This document shows, piece after piece, positions 36,016 to 43,776 of a stretch of 64,000 nucleotides of DNA. The notes under the pieces were generated by a model. That model saw only the letters and a program-made list of their open reading frames with translations, was not told the origin of the DNA and did no database searches. Each line of letters begins with the position of its first letter. Position 1 is the first letter of the stretch. The DNA lies in the NCBI GenBank assembly GCA_964418255.1, contig CAYQKV010000006.1:62001-126000 (forward strand). Direction: 5' to 3'. A program made the translations under genes and the position numbers. The stretch is from CAG-1782 sp964418255 (GTDB lineage: Bacteria > Bacillota > Clostridia > Christensenellales > DTU072).

Positions 36016-36738
36016 TCAAAAAATCAAGTCAAGAACTTCTTCTATGCTCAATTCTCCGTAATACTGAGCGTCCAAATGATATTTATATCCGCCCATCGAA
36101 AAAAACATTCTGCTATTATGACATTCGCTTTCTTCGTCGTAATCGATAATGTATTTTACCGAACAGTTATTCCATATAGTTTCCAACGGCAATGTTTCAT
36201 AGTCCGACAGAATTGTCACAACCGTATTTTCGGGGACAATATACATTCTTACAATATCAAAATAATCATCGTATACGCTGAATTCGACTAATGCGCCGAC
36301 AATATTTTTGTTTGTTCTATTTTTTAATAGAATGTATCCGGCGGCTTGATTTTGTATTGTAGGCAGAGTTGCGGTGATATTATATTCGGAAGCAAGCTTG
36401 TCTTCGGACTCTAAGAGTTGTAATGATAGTTCGTCTTCATCGCAATATTGAATGTCCGGCGGATTAGAACTGTCGGGTTCATATATACTTGCGTCGCTGT
36501 CGTCGATATTGCCTTCGAGATGATTTTTATTGTCGGGCAAAGTTAAGGGCAGAGCTATCGAAAGGGCGACAGCGATGAGTAAAACACACGAAACCGCCGA
36601 CCACGCAAGTCTGCTATTAAAATTTTTGGCGGTTTTTACCTTTTTTTGTTCGTTGAGCTTGCCGAAATCCGCGTCTTTTCCGCGCGTTCTGGTAGAAACG
36701 TATTTATGCATAATTTCATCGAATTTTTTATCGTCCAT
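36016..36738 (-). CDS. Single-pass membrane protein, possible anti-sigma factor
   Basis: 240 residues. A charged cytoplasmic N-terminus of about 43 residues (MDDKKFDEIMHKYVSTRTRG) is followed by one membrane segment (LAWSAVSCVLLIAVALSIALPL). An acidic extracellular part of about 170 residues completes it. It is encoded 13 bases after a C39-like protease gene and two genes after a sigma factor. That position and topology fit an anti-sigma factor or sensor. The zinc-binding HxxxCxxC motif of classical ZAS anti-sigma factors is absent. The assignment rests on context. Confidence 0.55.
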   Translation of the reverse strand: MDDKKFDEIMHKYVSTRTRGKDADFGKLNEQKKVKTAKNFNSRLAWSAVSCVLLIAVALSIALPLTLPDNKNHLEGNIDDSDASIYEPDSSNPPDIQYCDEDELSLQLLESEDKLASEYNITATLPTIQNQAAGYILLKNRTNKNIVGALVEFSVYDDYFDIVRMYIVPENTVVTILSDYETLPLETIWNNCSVKYIIDYDEESECHNSRMFFSMGGYKYHLDAQYYGELSIEEVLDLIF

Positions 36739-36751
36739 AGATTTTACCTCG

Positions 36752-37615
36752 TTAACTTATATGTACCGACTCGGCGTCGTTTATAGTACCGTTATTGTTT
36801 AGCAAGTAATAACCGCTTCTTGTCGTTCCCGTGGCGACGTAAAGATATGTATTTGATTTTATAAGGTTATGATTGCCGTCGAAATAGTCTATTGTCTGAT
36901 ATCCGTACACAATCATAATATGGTCGCCCGTATACAGATATTTTGTTAAGCTCGCGCTACTTGAGTTATCGCTTAGCGTAACGATATTGTATCCGCTTAA
37001 ATAAAGCGAAACAGGAGTACCGTTATTTATCGACTGTTGCACTTTGTTTATGTCCAAACTTCCGCCCGTCATAACCGAACTATAAGAGACGTTGCGTCCT
37101 TTGGAATTGACATACGACGTTATGCCGTTCTTATAATCGGTCTGCGAAGTTCCGATATTCGTAGAATTAGTTCCCATTCTTATATACAGTTCATCGATTA
37201 AGGCTTGTACCTTTGTCGCATTTGTAGTCATCGGATAGTAGTTATAGTTAGAGCCTCTTTTTATTCCCGGGACGAAGTCGGGTATTAAATTTTCAAAATA
37301 CCTGTCGTAATATCCTATTAAATTTGCGCCGGCGACGTTGGCGCAAGCGTTGGTCAGCGCGTCGTTCATATTATAATAGGCAGGGAAAGTATTATTTACG
37401 CGAAAGAGGGGAGACGTATCTTTGGTCGCGTAGGTAATAGTTTCGGTTTCCTGCGAATACTCGCCGTTATCGGCATAGTAGATTACGTCGTTCGACGCGG
37501 CGTACGCCGTATCGCTCGGAGAAAAGACTATGGGGACGACCGCAAGCATAGTTACTGAGCAAATCAAAATCGAAATTGCGATTATTGATTTTTTTATCGG
37601 TTTACTGTTTTTCAT
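36752..37615 (-). CDS. Secreted C39-like cysteine protease
   Basis: 287 residues from the ATG at 37615, chosen because GAGGTG lies six bases upstream; a GTG three codons earlier overlaps that site. Signal peptide: residues 1-40 (ends TAYAAS). The papain-like core shows NACANVAGANLIGYYDRY with Cys91 as the likely nucleophile. A YTGDHIMIVYGYQ stretch supplies the likely catalytic His. VYGY followed by an Asp-containing turn is the usual peptidase_C39_2 ending. It lies between the sigma factor and the anti-sigma candidate, which suggests regulated secretion of the protease. The target is unknown. Confidence 0.72.
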   Translation of the reverse strand: MKNSKPIKKSIIAISILICSVTMLAVVPIVFSPSDTAYAASNDVIYYADNGEYSQETETITYATKDTSPLFRVNNTFPAYYNMNDALTNACANVAGANLIGYYDRYFENLIPDFVPGIKRGSNYNYYPMTTNATKVQALIDELYIRMGTNSTNIGTSQTDYKNGITSYVNSKGRNVSYSSVMTGGSLDINKVQQSINNGTPVSLYLSGYNIVTLSDNSSSASLTKYLYTGDHIMIVYGYQTIDYFDGNHNLIKSNTYLYVATGTTRSGYYLLNNNGTINDAESVHIS

Positions 37616-37639
37616 TGTATACACCTCGCTTGTTCATAT

Positions 37640-37675
37640 ATAAACTATAACAATTCAGACCCCGTCTTTGTCCAC
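37640..37675 (-). promoter_or_regulatory. Cluster promoter motif, copy 1
   Basis: Minus strand GTGGACAAA (37675-37667) and ATTGTTATAGTTTAT (37654-37640). The upstream block lies inside the last codons of the sigma-factor gene. The same two blocks at the same spacing occur at 35900-35935. Both lie directly before genes of the cluster, so it is a candidate recognition site of the cluster's own sigma factor. Confidence 0.6.
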
Positions 37676-38224
37676 AAAAAAATCATTTAATTCCGATTTC
37701 ATTTTTTCAATCGCGTTTATTTTCAATTTGCTTACCTGTGATTTTGATATTTTTAACTCCTTTGCTATCTCTCTGACGGTCTTTTCCTCGAAATACGTGA
37801 GCTGAATTATAATTTTTTCGGTTTCCGTCAATTTTTTCATAGCGGATTCCACGCCGTCGACGATTTCCGCGCGTTCGGTATTTTTTTCAAACCGAATTAA
37901 GTTTTTATCGAAATCCACGTAGCGCACGATTCTTTGGTTCAGGTTAGTAAGCGACTTATATCTGTTTATCGCCATTCTTGTCATTACTTTGGATAAATAG
38001 GAGAAAGCGTTTTGCGAGAAAATAAACCCCGCGGCAATTTTATATATATCCGCCCAAAAATCCTGGACCAAATCGTCTGCGTCGAAATTGTTTTGCAGAT
38101 ATTTCAAAGCTATGTACCTGATTGTCGGAGAGATTTCTTCATACAACAAGTCCAAACAATGCTTGTCTCCGGCTCTGACGCGCGCTAAATATTTATTGAT
38201 GGCGTCTTTTCTTTTTTTATCCAT
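37655..38224 (-). CDS. RNA polymerase sigma-70 family (ECF-like) factor
   Basis: 189 residues. Region 2 reads DADDLVQDFWADIYKI...NAFSYLSKVMTRMAINRYKS, the core-binding and -10 recognition helices. Region 4 reads LTETEKIIIQLTYFEEKTVREIAKELKISKSQVSKLKINAIEKM, a complete helix-turn-helix. There is no region 1 or long region 3, as in ECF factors. The ribosome site is weak (AAGGGATATAACAACGG before ATG). It heads a minus-strand cluster with a C39-like protease and a membrane protein. The C-terminal coding end holds half of a duplicated promoter motif. Confidence 0.9.
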   Translation of the reverse strand: MDKKRKDAINKYLARVRAGDKHCLDLLYEEISPTIRYIALKYLQNNFDADDLVQDFWADIYKIAAGFIFSQNAFSYLSKVMTRMAINRYKSLTNLNQRIVRYVDFDKNLIRFEKNTERAEIVDGVESAMKKLTETEKIIIQLTYFEEKTVREIAKELKISKSQVSKLKINAIEKMKSELNDFFVDKDGV

Positions 38225-38441
38225 CCGTTGTTATATCCCTTGTTATACGCTTTCCCCGTTTTTACATTAAATAGGTACAGTAATATTATTATAAGCGAAA
38301 ACCTGTTCCCCGTCAATACGGGTTTCCGTTGGCGAAGACGCGATTTGTTGAGAAAATATTCATAAAATATTGCATAAAATACGAATTTGTGCATAAAAAT
38401 GGAGGTTTATAAAAATTTTTTGAAATATTATGCAAAAATGC

Positions 38442-38470
38442 TTGCAATATTTTTTTGAGGGGTGTATGAT
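38442..38470 (+). promoter_or_regulatory. Promoter of amino-acid ABC importer operon
   Basis: TTGCAA (38442-38447), 17-base spacer, TATGAT (38465-38470). Upstream (38359-38438) are repeated CATAAAA boxes at 38361, 38373 and 38392 and an ATTATGCAAAA. These could be sites for an ArgR-like regulator, but the match is loose. Confidence 0.6.
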
Positions 38471-38515
38471 AAGCTCACAAACAAAAAAACAACAAATCCA
38501 AAGGAGATTTACAAG

Positions 38516-39370
38516 ATGAAAAAGGTTATTATTACGTTACTTGCGGTCATACTTGCGGTAGGCTGTATAGGGATGCTTGTCGCTTGTAACAACGATAAAG
38601 CGGAAGCGGTAGAAGTTAAGACGATTGAGCTTACGGCGGAGAGCTACGCGTTCCTTGTCAAGAAAGGAAACACGGCTATGCAGACGGCGGCGAACGAGCT
38701 TCTTGCCGAGCTGAAAGAGAGCGGAGAGCTTGACAACATTATCAATTCGTTCTTTGACGGAACTGCGACGTTCGAGTATGCGAACCCTGCGAGTAAAGAC
38801 GGCTGTCTTGTCGTAGCGACCAACGCTTACTTCCCCCCGTTCGAATACTACAACGGAAACAAACTTACCGGCGTAGATATGAAGATAGCTTCCCTTCTTG
38901 CGGCGAAACTCAACAAAACGCTGTACATACTCGACACGGAATTCGACACTATATTCACGAGTATCAACAACGGTGAAGCGGACATCGCTATGGCTGGTAT
39001 CACGGTTACTCCCACTCGTCAGGAACAGTACGATTTCACGACCGAATATTATGAATCCGCGCAGGTTCTCGTAGTTAAAGACAGCGACACGACGTTTGAC
39101 GGATGCAAGACTGCGGAAGACGTTGAAGCGATATTCGCAAAACAGGGCAAAGACTTCATTATCGGAACGCAGAACGGAACCACGGGTTATATGTACTCTG
39201 CGGGAGACGAAGACTTCGGATACGACGGTTTCAAGAACCTCACCGTAAACGGATACAAGACGGGCGCGCTTGCAATCAAAGACCTGTCGAACGGTAAAAT
39301 CAGTGCGGTAGTTATCGACAAACAGCCTGCGCTTATGATTGCCGAAAGCACCAACAGCTCGATTAAATAA
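38516..39370 (+). CDS. Amino-acid ABC transporter substrate-binding lipoprotein, permuted layout
   Basis: 284 residues; AAGGAG precedes ATG 38516. Lipoprotein signal with Cys24 (GMLVACNN). From residue 96 on it is an SBP_bac_3 fold (LVVATNAYFPPFEYYNGNKLTGVDM; GEADIAMAGITVTPTRQEQYDFT). It ends abruptly after AVVIDKQPALMIAES. The piece that normally follows, an ESYAFLVKKGN segment with an AELKESGELDNIINSFF helix, is found instead at the N-terminus (37-81). This looks like a circular permutation. It probably binds a polar or basic amino acid outside the membrane. The permease starts 16 bases later. Confidence 0.88.
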   Translation: MKKVIITLLAVILAVGCIGMLVACNNDKAEAVEVKTIELTAESYAFLVKKGNTAMQTAANELLAELKESGELDNIINSFFDGTATFEYANPASKDGCLVVATNAYFPPFEYYNGNKLTGVDMKIASLLAAKLNKTLYILDTEFDTIFTSINNGEADIAMAGITVTPTRQEQYDFTTEYYESAQVLVVKDSDTTFDGCKTAEDVEAIFAKQGKDFIIGTQNGTTGYMYSAGDEDFGYDGFKNLTVNGYKTGALAIKDLSNGKISAVVIDKQPALMIAESTNSSIK

Positions 39371-39386
39371 TAGAGAAACATAAAGT

Positions 39387-40103
39387 ATGTGGGATATATT
39401 TGTCAGACAATTTGTAACGCTCGAAGGCTACAAAATTGTTCTCGAGGGTCTGCTGAACACCGTAGTAATTGCGGTGTTCGGTTTAATTCTCGGATTTATT
39501 TTGGGAAGCCTTATTGCGGTCGTCAAAGCCGTGCCGAGTTATAAAAATCCGGTTGCGGTGGTATTTCAGAAGTTGGCGGACGTATACATAACGGTATTTC
39601 GCGGAACGCCTATGGTCGTGCAATTATTGCTTATCCATTTCGTTGTGTTCCCCGTAATGGGCATTGATTTCAAGAACATAATAATGGGTAATTTCGTAGT
39701 GCAGGGCGTTGTTATCGAGGCGATTATGGCGTTTGCCTTAAACAGCGCGGCGTACATAAGCGAAATAATGCGCGGCGGCATAAATTCGGTAGATAAAGGG
39801 CAGCTCGAAGCGGGCAGAGCCGTGGGACTGAGTTATCCGCGCACGATGATAAGCATTGTGCTTCCGCAGGCGTTCAAAAACGTTCTGCCGACTCTCGGAA
39901 ACGAGTTTATAACGTTGATAAAAGAGACGTCGGTTGCGTCGTTTATCGCGGTAGTGGATTTGACGAAGGCTTTTCAGAACATTGCAAACAGCACGTACGA
40001 ATTTATCGTGCCGTATTGCATACTCGCGTTGTTCTATCTCGTGCTGGTGATACTGATAACGATGCTAATAAAACTGCTTGAAAAGCGTATGAAGAATTCG
40101 TAG
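39387..40103 (+). CDS. Amino-acid ABC transporter permease
   Basis: 238 residues of the HisM/GlnP type with about five membrane helices. The EAA loop needed for contact with the ATPase is EAGRAVGLSYPRTMISIVLPQAFKNVLPTL, including the GRAVGLS...LPQA core. FRGTPMVVQLLLIHF is the family's usual early segment. It lies between the binding protein and the ATPase and is probably cotranscribed with both. Confidence 0.95.
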   Translation: MWDIFVRQFVTLEGYKIVLEGLLNTVVIAVFGLILGFILGSLIAVVKAVPSYKNPVAVVFQKLADVYITVFRGTPMVVQLLLIHFVVFPVMGIDFKNIIMGNFVVQGVVIEAIMAFALNSAAYISEIMRGGINSVDKGQLEAGRAVGLSYPRTMISIVLPQAFKNVLPTLGNEFITLIKETSVASFIAVVDLTKAFQNIANSTYEFIVPYCILALFYLVLVILITMLIKLLEKRMKNS

Positions 40104-40115
40104 CGAGGTGGCGGT

Positions 40116-41204
40116 ATGAGTGAAGAAAAGAAACCTTTGATAAAAATAAACAACCTTACGAAAAAGTTCGGAGATTTGCTCGTTCTCGACGATATTTCCG
40201 AAACGATAAACGAGGGCGAACGGATAGTGGTTATCGGACCGAGCGGCGGCGGGAAGAGTACGTTCTTACGTTGTCTCAACGTCCTCGAAGACCCGACCGC
40301 AGGGCAGATTATTTTCGACGGAGAGGATTTGACCGACCTTAAAATCGATATAAACGACTGCCGTCAGAAGATGGGAATGGTTTTTCAGCAATTTAATTTG
40401 TTCAATAACCTTACGGTAATGAAAAACATAACGCTTGCGCCGATAATCGTAAACACGCAAAAATTGCGCGAAGCGAACCGTAACAATAAAATTCTGCCAA
40501 TATACAATAAGCATCTCGAAAAAAATAAGAAGAAGATTTACGCCAAAATCGACGCGAAAATCGCAAAGAACAAGAAGATAGTCGAAGAAACGAGGCTGTT
40601 GCTCGAACCCGTGGAAAAACAGTGGGAAAGCACGAAGACGGTAATCGACAAAGCGGGCAAGAAAATGGTGACTTACGATAAAAAACTCACCAGGCAGAAA
40701 CTCGGACTTGTCACGAAGATTGAAAACGCAGAGCGAGTGATAGACAGGACGAAGTATCCGCTTCCGAAAGAATATATTGCGCCCGCATATAAAAACAAAG
40801 AAGAGATAAAGAAAGCAGCGGAAGAAAACGCGATGCGTTTGCTTGAAAGGATAGGGCTTGCGGAGAAAGCCAACGTATATCCGTCTACGCTTTCGGGCGG
40901 GCAGAAACAGCGTATAGCAATCGTAAGAGCGCTTGCGATGAACCCGAAAGTTATGCTTTTCGACGAACCGACGAGCGCGCTCGACCCCGAAATGGTAGGG
41001 GAAGTGCTCGACCTTATCAAGCAAATAGCGTCGGAAGGAATGACAATGGTCATAGTAACGCACGAAATGGGTTTTGCGAGAGAAGTGGGAACAAGGGTCT
41101 TGTTTATGGACCAGGGTAAAATCGCGGAACAGAACGCGCCGGAAGAACTTTTCGGAAATCCGCAGAATCCGAGGCTGAAAGAGTTTCTTTCAAAAGTCTT
41201 GTAG
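40116..41204 (+). CDS. Amino-acid ABC transporter ATPase with a 110-residue insert
   Basis: 362 residues versus about 240 for typical GlnQ/HisP. Walker A GPSGGGKS is at 41-48, and the Q-loop is in MVFQQFNLF near 88-96. The signature LSGGQ is at 259 and Walker B at VMLFDEPTSALDP; the switch His is in VIVTHEMG. Between the Q-loop region and the signature lies a Lys/Glu-rich, probably coiled-coil insert of about 110 residues (about 117-228). It begins around KLREANRNNK and includes KNKKKIYAKIDAKIAKNKK. The core motifs are intact, so it should be active. The insert may contact the permease or another partner. It is followed directly by structured repeats C and D. Confidence 0.93.
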   Translation: MSEEKKPLIKINNLTKKFGDLLVLDDISETINEGERIVVIGPSGGGKSTFLRCLNVLEDPTAGQIIFDGEDLTDLKIDINDCRQKMGMVFQQFNLFNNLTVMKNITLAPIIVNTQKLREANRNNKILPIYNKHLEKNKKKIYAKIDAKIAKNKKIVEETRLLLEPVEKQWESTKTVIDKAGKKMVTYDKKLTRQKLGLVTKIENAERVIDRTKYPLPKEYIAPAYKNKEEIKKAAEENAMRLLERIGLAEKANVYPSTLSGGQKQRIAIVRALAMNPKVMLFDEPTSALDPEMVGEVLDLIKQIASEGMTMVIVTHEMGFAREVGTRVLFMDQGKIAEQNAPEELFGNPQNPRLKEFLSKVL

Positions 41205-41227
41205 GAGTGCCGACCACACGGGAGAAC

Positions 41228-41399
41228 TCCGACCACACGTTGCGTGGGATTTTACGGCAGTCGCGTAGCTTTGTGCCGATAAAATCTATATCCACGCAAG
41301 TCGGACTCATAATGAAGGAAGTCGTACCGACTTCCTTTTCATTTAAGTTCGCAAGGGGAAACCCCTTGCTCGAACCCCACAATGGCAAAAAGTGAGATA
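41228..41399 (+). repeat. Structured intergenic repeat, copy C
   Basis: Copy C, starting 24 bases after the ABC ATPase stop, sense-oriented. Hairpin 1 (41228-41305) pairs TTGCGTGG with CCACGCAA and CGGCA with TGCCG. Hairpin 2 is GGAAGTCG/CGACTTCC. Hairpin 3 is GCAAGGGG/CCCCTTGC (41351-41369). A truncated start, GCCGACCACACGG, precedes it at 41209-41221. Confidence 0.85.
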
Positions 41400-41400
41400 C

Positions 41401-41600
41401 TCCGACCACACGTTATGCGGAAATTTACTCGCGGTCGAGATAAACTCGACGCGCGGATAAATTTTTAGTCCGCATAAGTCGGACTTATAAGGAAGAAAGT
41501 CGTACCGACTTTCTTTTATTTTAAGTTCGCAAGGGGTTCACGCCCCTTGCTTATCCCCATAAGGGCAAGAAGTGAAAAATGCGCTTTTCACTTTTTGAAT
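41401..41600 (+). repeat. Structured intergenic repeat, copy D
   Basis: Copy D abuts copy C in the same orientation. Hairpin 1 (41401-41482) uses TTATGCGGA with TCCGCATAA and a perfect inner GTCGAG/CTCGAC. Hairpin 2 is GAAAGTCG/CGACTTTC. Hairpin 3 is GCAAGGGG/CCCCTTGC. Hairpin 4 is AAGTGAAAA/TTTTCACTT. This is a complete four-hairpin form. Confidence 0.88.
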
Positions 41601-41764
41601 ATAAAGTATTCCTTTTTCATTCCTTTATTTAAGTTTACGGTTAAATAAATACAATAATTAAAAAAATCACTCTATCGGGCGGGTGGGCGGGTTGACGCGA
41701 CAATTACACCACATTTTCATTCTATATAAGTGTTCACCTAAACTAAGCGAAAAACATCTATATT
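41601..41764. other. AT-rich spacer without identified features
   Basis: No convincing gene, tRNA or terminator. One GC-rich patch (GGGCGGGTGGGCGGG, about 41678-41692) is present. It simply separates the two repeat types. Confidence 0.6.
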
Positions 41765-41925
41765 AAAAAGCTAAAAGTTTTTGTAAAGAGGGAGCGCGAG
41801 GGAGAAGAAACTTTTTGCCTAAAAAGGTTTTCTCCCTCGCATACTTTTTATAAATTTTTGTAAAGGAAGAGCGCGAGAGGGGAGAAACTTTTTTTGAAAA
41901 AGTTTTCCTCTCTCGCAAACTTAGC
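41765..41925 (+). repeat. Tandem long-hairpin repeat, two units
   Basis: Two tandem units each start TTTTTGTAAAG and form a long stem. Unit 1 pairs GCGAGGGAGA with TCTCCCTCGC; unit 2 pairs GCGAGAGGGGA with TCCTCTCTCGC. Inner AAACTTTTT/AAAAAGTTT blocks add to the stems. The bases differ between units but pairing is kept. Located immediately before the promoter of the GH27 gene. Confidence 0.8.
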
Positions 41926-41953
41926 AGACAAATTTTTTTGTAAATGTTATAAT
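41925..41953 (+). promoter_or_regulatory. Promoter of GH27 gene
   Basis: CAGACA (41925-41930), 17-base spacer, TATAAT (41948-41953). An AAGGAG site and ATG at 41980 follow. Confidence 0.6.
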
Positions 41954-41979
41954 GGTAAAAAAAGAATAAGGAGATTGAA

Positions 41980-43626
41980 ATGTCTGAAAAAAATTGTAAC
42001 CTTTGTTATCTGAGGCAAATCACTACGCCGTTGCGCAACGTAAAGAATGTCTACGACGCGCCCGCTTATGAGAACGGCGTCGCTAAACCGCCTATGGGTT
42101 GGTCGAGTTGGAACTGTTTCCGAAATAATATCGACTCCGAGAAAATCACCGCGATAGCCGAGGCTATGGTGAAAACAGGTCTTGCAGAAAAAGGGTACAG
42201 ATTCGTCAATCTCGACGATAACTGGCATTCCTCGATGCGGGACGCGGACGGGAATTTGCAAGGCGACCTCGTCAGATTTCCAGAAGGCACGCCCGCACTG
42301 ATTAAAAAGATTAACGCAATGGGGCTTAAAGTCGGTTTGTACAGCAGCAACGGAACGCTTACCTGCGAAGATTTGCCCGGCGGGTTCGGCAACGAAGAAA
42401 GAGACGCGCTTACCGTAGCAAGATGGGGCGCGGAGTTTTTCAAGTACGACTTTTGCCACCATCACCCCTATTCGTCGAAAGCGCCGCTTATAAGCACGGT
42501 CGAGCTTATGAAAATCGGCGACGCGAACGTAAAAATAGAACTTAAAGCGGAAGAGGCAATTTTAGGCGGAAAAGCAAAAACGGTTAAAGATACGAAAATG
42601 CCGTGCGGCTCGTACGTCAAAGGACTGGACAAAAACGGCGGGATAATTATATTCGACGCGGTGGTTGCGGAAGAAGAGGGCGATTACGCGCTAAATATAA
42701 CGACTAAAAAACGCGGGCAGTACGAAAAGTTCGTAGTAGCGGAAGTGAACGACGAAACGGTGATGATGGTCGTGCCTTCGTGTAAGAAGTTTAACTTCAC
42801 CGCAAGAACGCAGACGGTAGTAAAGCTGAAAAAAGGAAACAACGTAATTAAATTTTATAATCCCGTGGAAAAGCCCGCGGACGGATATGTTTTCCAGTAC
42901 AGGAATATGGGCAAAATGCTTAAAAAGGCTACCGAAACAGTGAGTAAGGAAAGCGGAAATAAAGAAAAGCCTATAACGTACTCAATCTGTGAATGGGGTT
43001 TCAACAAGCCATATATTTGGGGCGCGACGGCGGGAAATCAGTGGAGAACCACGCCCGATATACGTCCGTGGTGGTTCTGGATGATGAGAATTTACGACCA
43101 CACCGTCAAACTCTACAAATATTCGGTTAAAGGCGGATACAACGACCCGGATATGCTCGAAGTCGGCAACGGAAAACTTACTTACGATGAGAATAAAGCG
43201 CACTTTACATTGTGGAGTATGATGAACGCGCCGCTTATCTTGGGAAACGACTTGCGGAAGTTCGTTAAAGAGGACGGCAGCGTGGACGAAGACAACCTCG
43301 TGCTTAAAATCGTAACCAACGAAAAAATAATCGCGCTCAATCAGGACGAAAAAGGCAAGCCTTGCAAGAGGGTAAAACGCGGCGCGGTAGACGCGCTTGC
43401 CAAACCTCTCGAAGATGGAACGGCGTTTTGTTTCTTTAACCGTTTGCCATTTGCAAAAACGGTTTCCGTAGACGTGAAGAAATTTTCGGACGACGACTAT
43501 ATAGAATTCGAAAAGAAAGAACAATATCTCGCGGAAGACCTTTGGACGGACGAAAAATTCGAAACCGACGGGAAAATCAATGTTAAAATTCCCGCTCACG
43601 GCGTGGCGGTATTCAAGTTGCGATAA
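41980..43626 (+). CDS. GH27-type alpha-galactosidase with internal CBM35-like insert
   Basis: 548 residues without an export signal, so probably cytoplasmic. The GH27 barrel starts PPMGWSSWNCFRNNID. RFVNLDDNWH follows, and the nucleophile strand is FFKYDFCHHH (Asp near residue 157). The later strand GGYNDPDMLEVGN is a family landmark. Between the two barrel halves, about residues 183-310, lies a beta-sandwich insert that resembles CBM35 (AEEAILGGKAKT; GSYVKGLDKNGGIIIFD; GDYALNITTK). A C-terminal beta domain ends the protein. It removes terminal alpha-galactosyl, or possibly beta-arabinosyl, residues. It is followed by a terminator and GH13. Confidence 0.88.
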   Translation: MSEKNCNLCYLRQITTPLRNVKNVYDAPAYENGVAKPPMGWSSWNCFRNNIDSEKITAIAEAMVKTGLAEKGYRFVNLDDNWHSSMRDADGNLQGDLVRFPEGTPALIKKINAMGLKVGLYSSNGTLTCEDLPGGFGNEERDALTVARWGAEFFKYDFCHHHPYSSKAPLISTVELMKIGDANVKIELKAEEAILGGKAKTVKDTKMPCGSYVKGLDKNGGIIIFDAVVAEEEGDYALNITTKKRGQYEKFVVAEVNDETVMMVVPSCKKFNFTARTQTVVKLKKGNNVIKFYNPVEKPADGYVFQYRNMGKMLKKATETVSKESGNKEKPITYSICEWGFNKPYIWGATAGNQWRTTPDIRPWWFWMMRIYDHTVKLYKYSVKGGYNDPDMLEVGNGKLTYDENKAHFTLWSMMNAPLILGNDLRKFVKEDGSVDEDNLVLKIVTNEKIIALNQDEKGKPCKRVKRGAVDALAKPLEDGTAFCFFNRLPFAKTVSVDVKKFSDDDYIEFEKKEQYLAEDLWTDEKFETDGKINVKIPAHGVAVFKLR

Positions 43627-43645
43627 CGAAAATTTATTTTGAACG

Positions 43646-43680
43646 AACCGTCCGCGAAATGACGCGGGCGGTTTTAATTT
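43646..43680 (+). terminator. Terminator after GH27 gene
   Basis: AACCGTCCGCG pairs with CGCGGGCGGTT (one mismatch), followed by TTTAATTT. Confidence 0.8.
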
Positions 43681-43712
43681 ATAATTATCGTAGTGTATTT
43701 TCCGATTGCCTA

Positions 43713-43741
43713 TTGATTTTATCGGGAATTTATTGTAAAAT
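43713..43741 (+). promoter_or_regulatory. Promoter of GH13 gene
   Basis: TTGATT (43713-43718), 17-base spacer, TAAAAT (43736-43741). Confidence 0.6.
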
Positions 43742-43776
43742 TGTTCCATATTCATTTTACGGAGGGGATAGCGCAT

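Noticed and set aside
41311..41399. Small peptide gene starting MKEVVPTSF in repeat copies
   Set aside because: The same words appear because hairpin 2 is conserved as a fold. There is no ribosome site, and copies F and G lack it.
41228..41600. Repeats C-D or the tandem hairpins as a CRISPR array
   Set aside because: The units are folded and directly adjacent, with no regular unique spacers and no cas gene.
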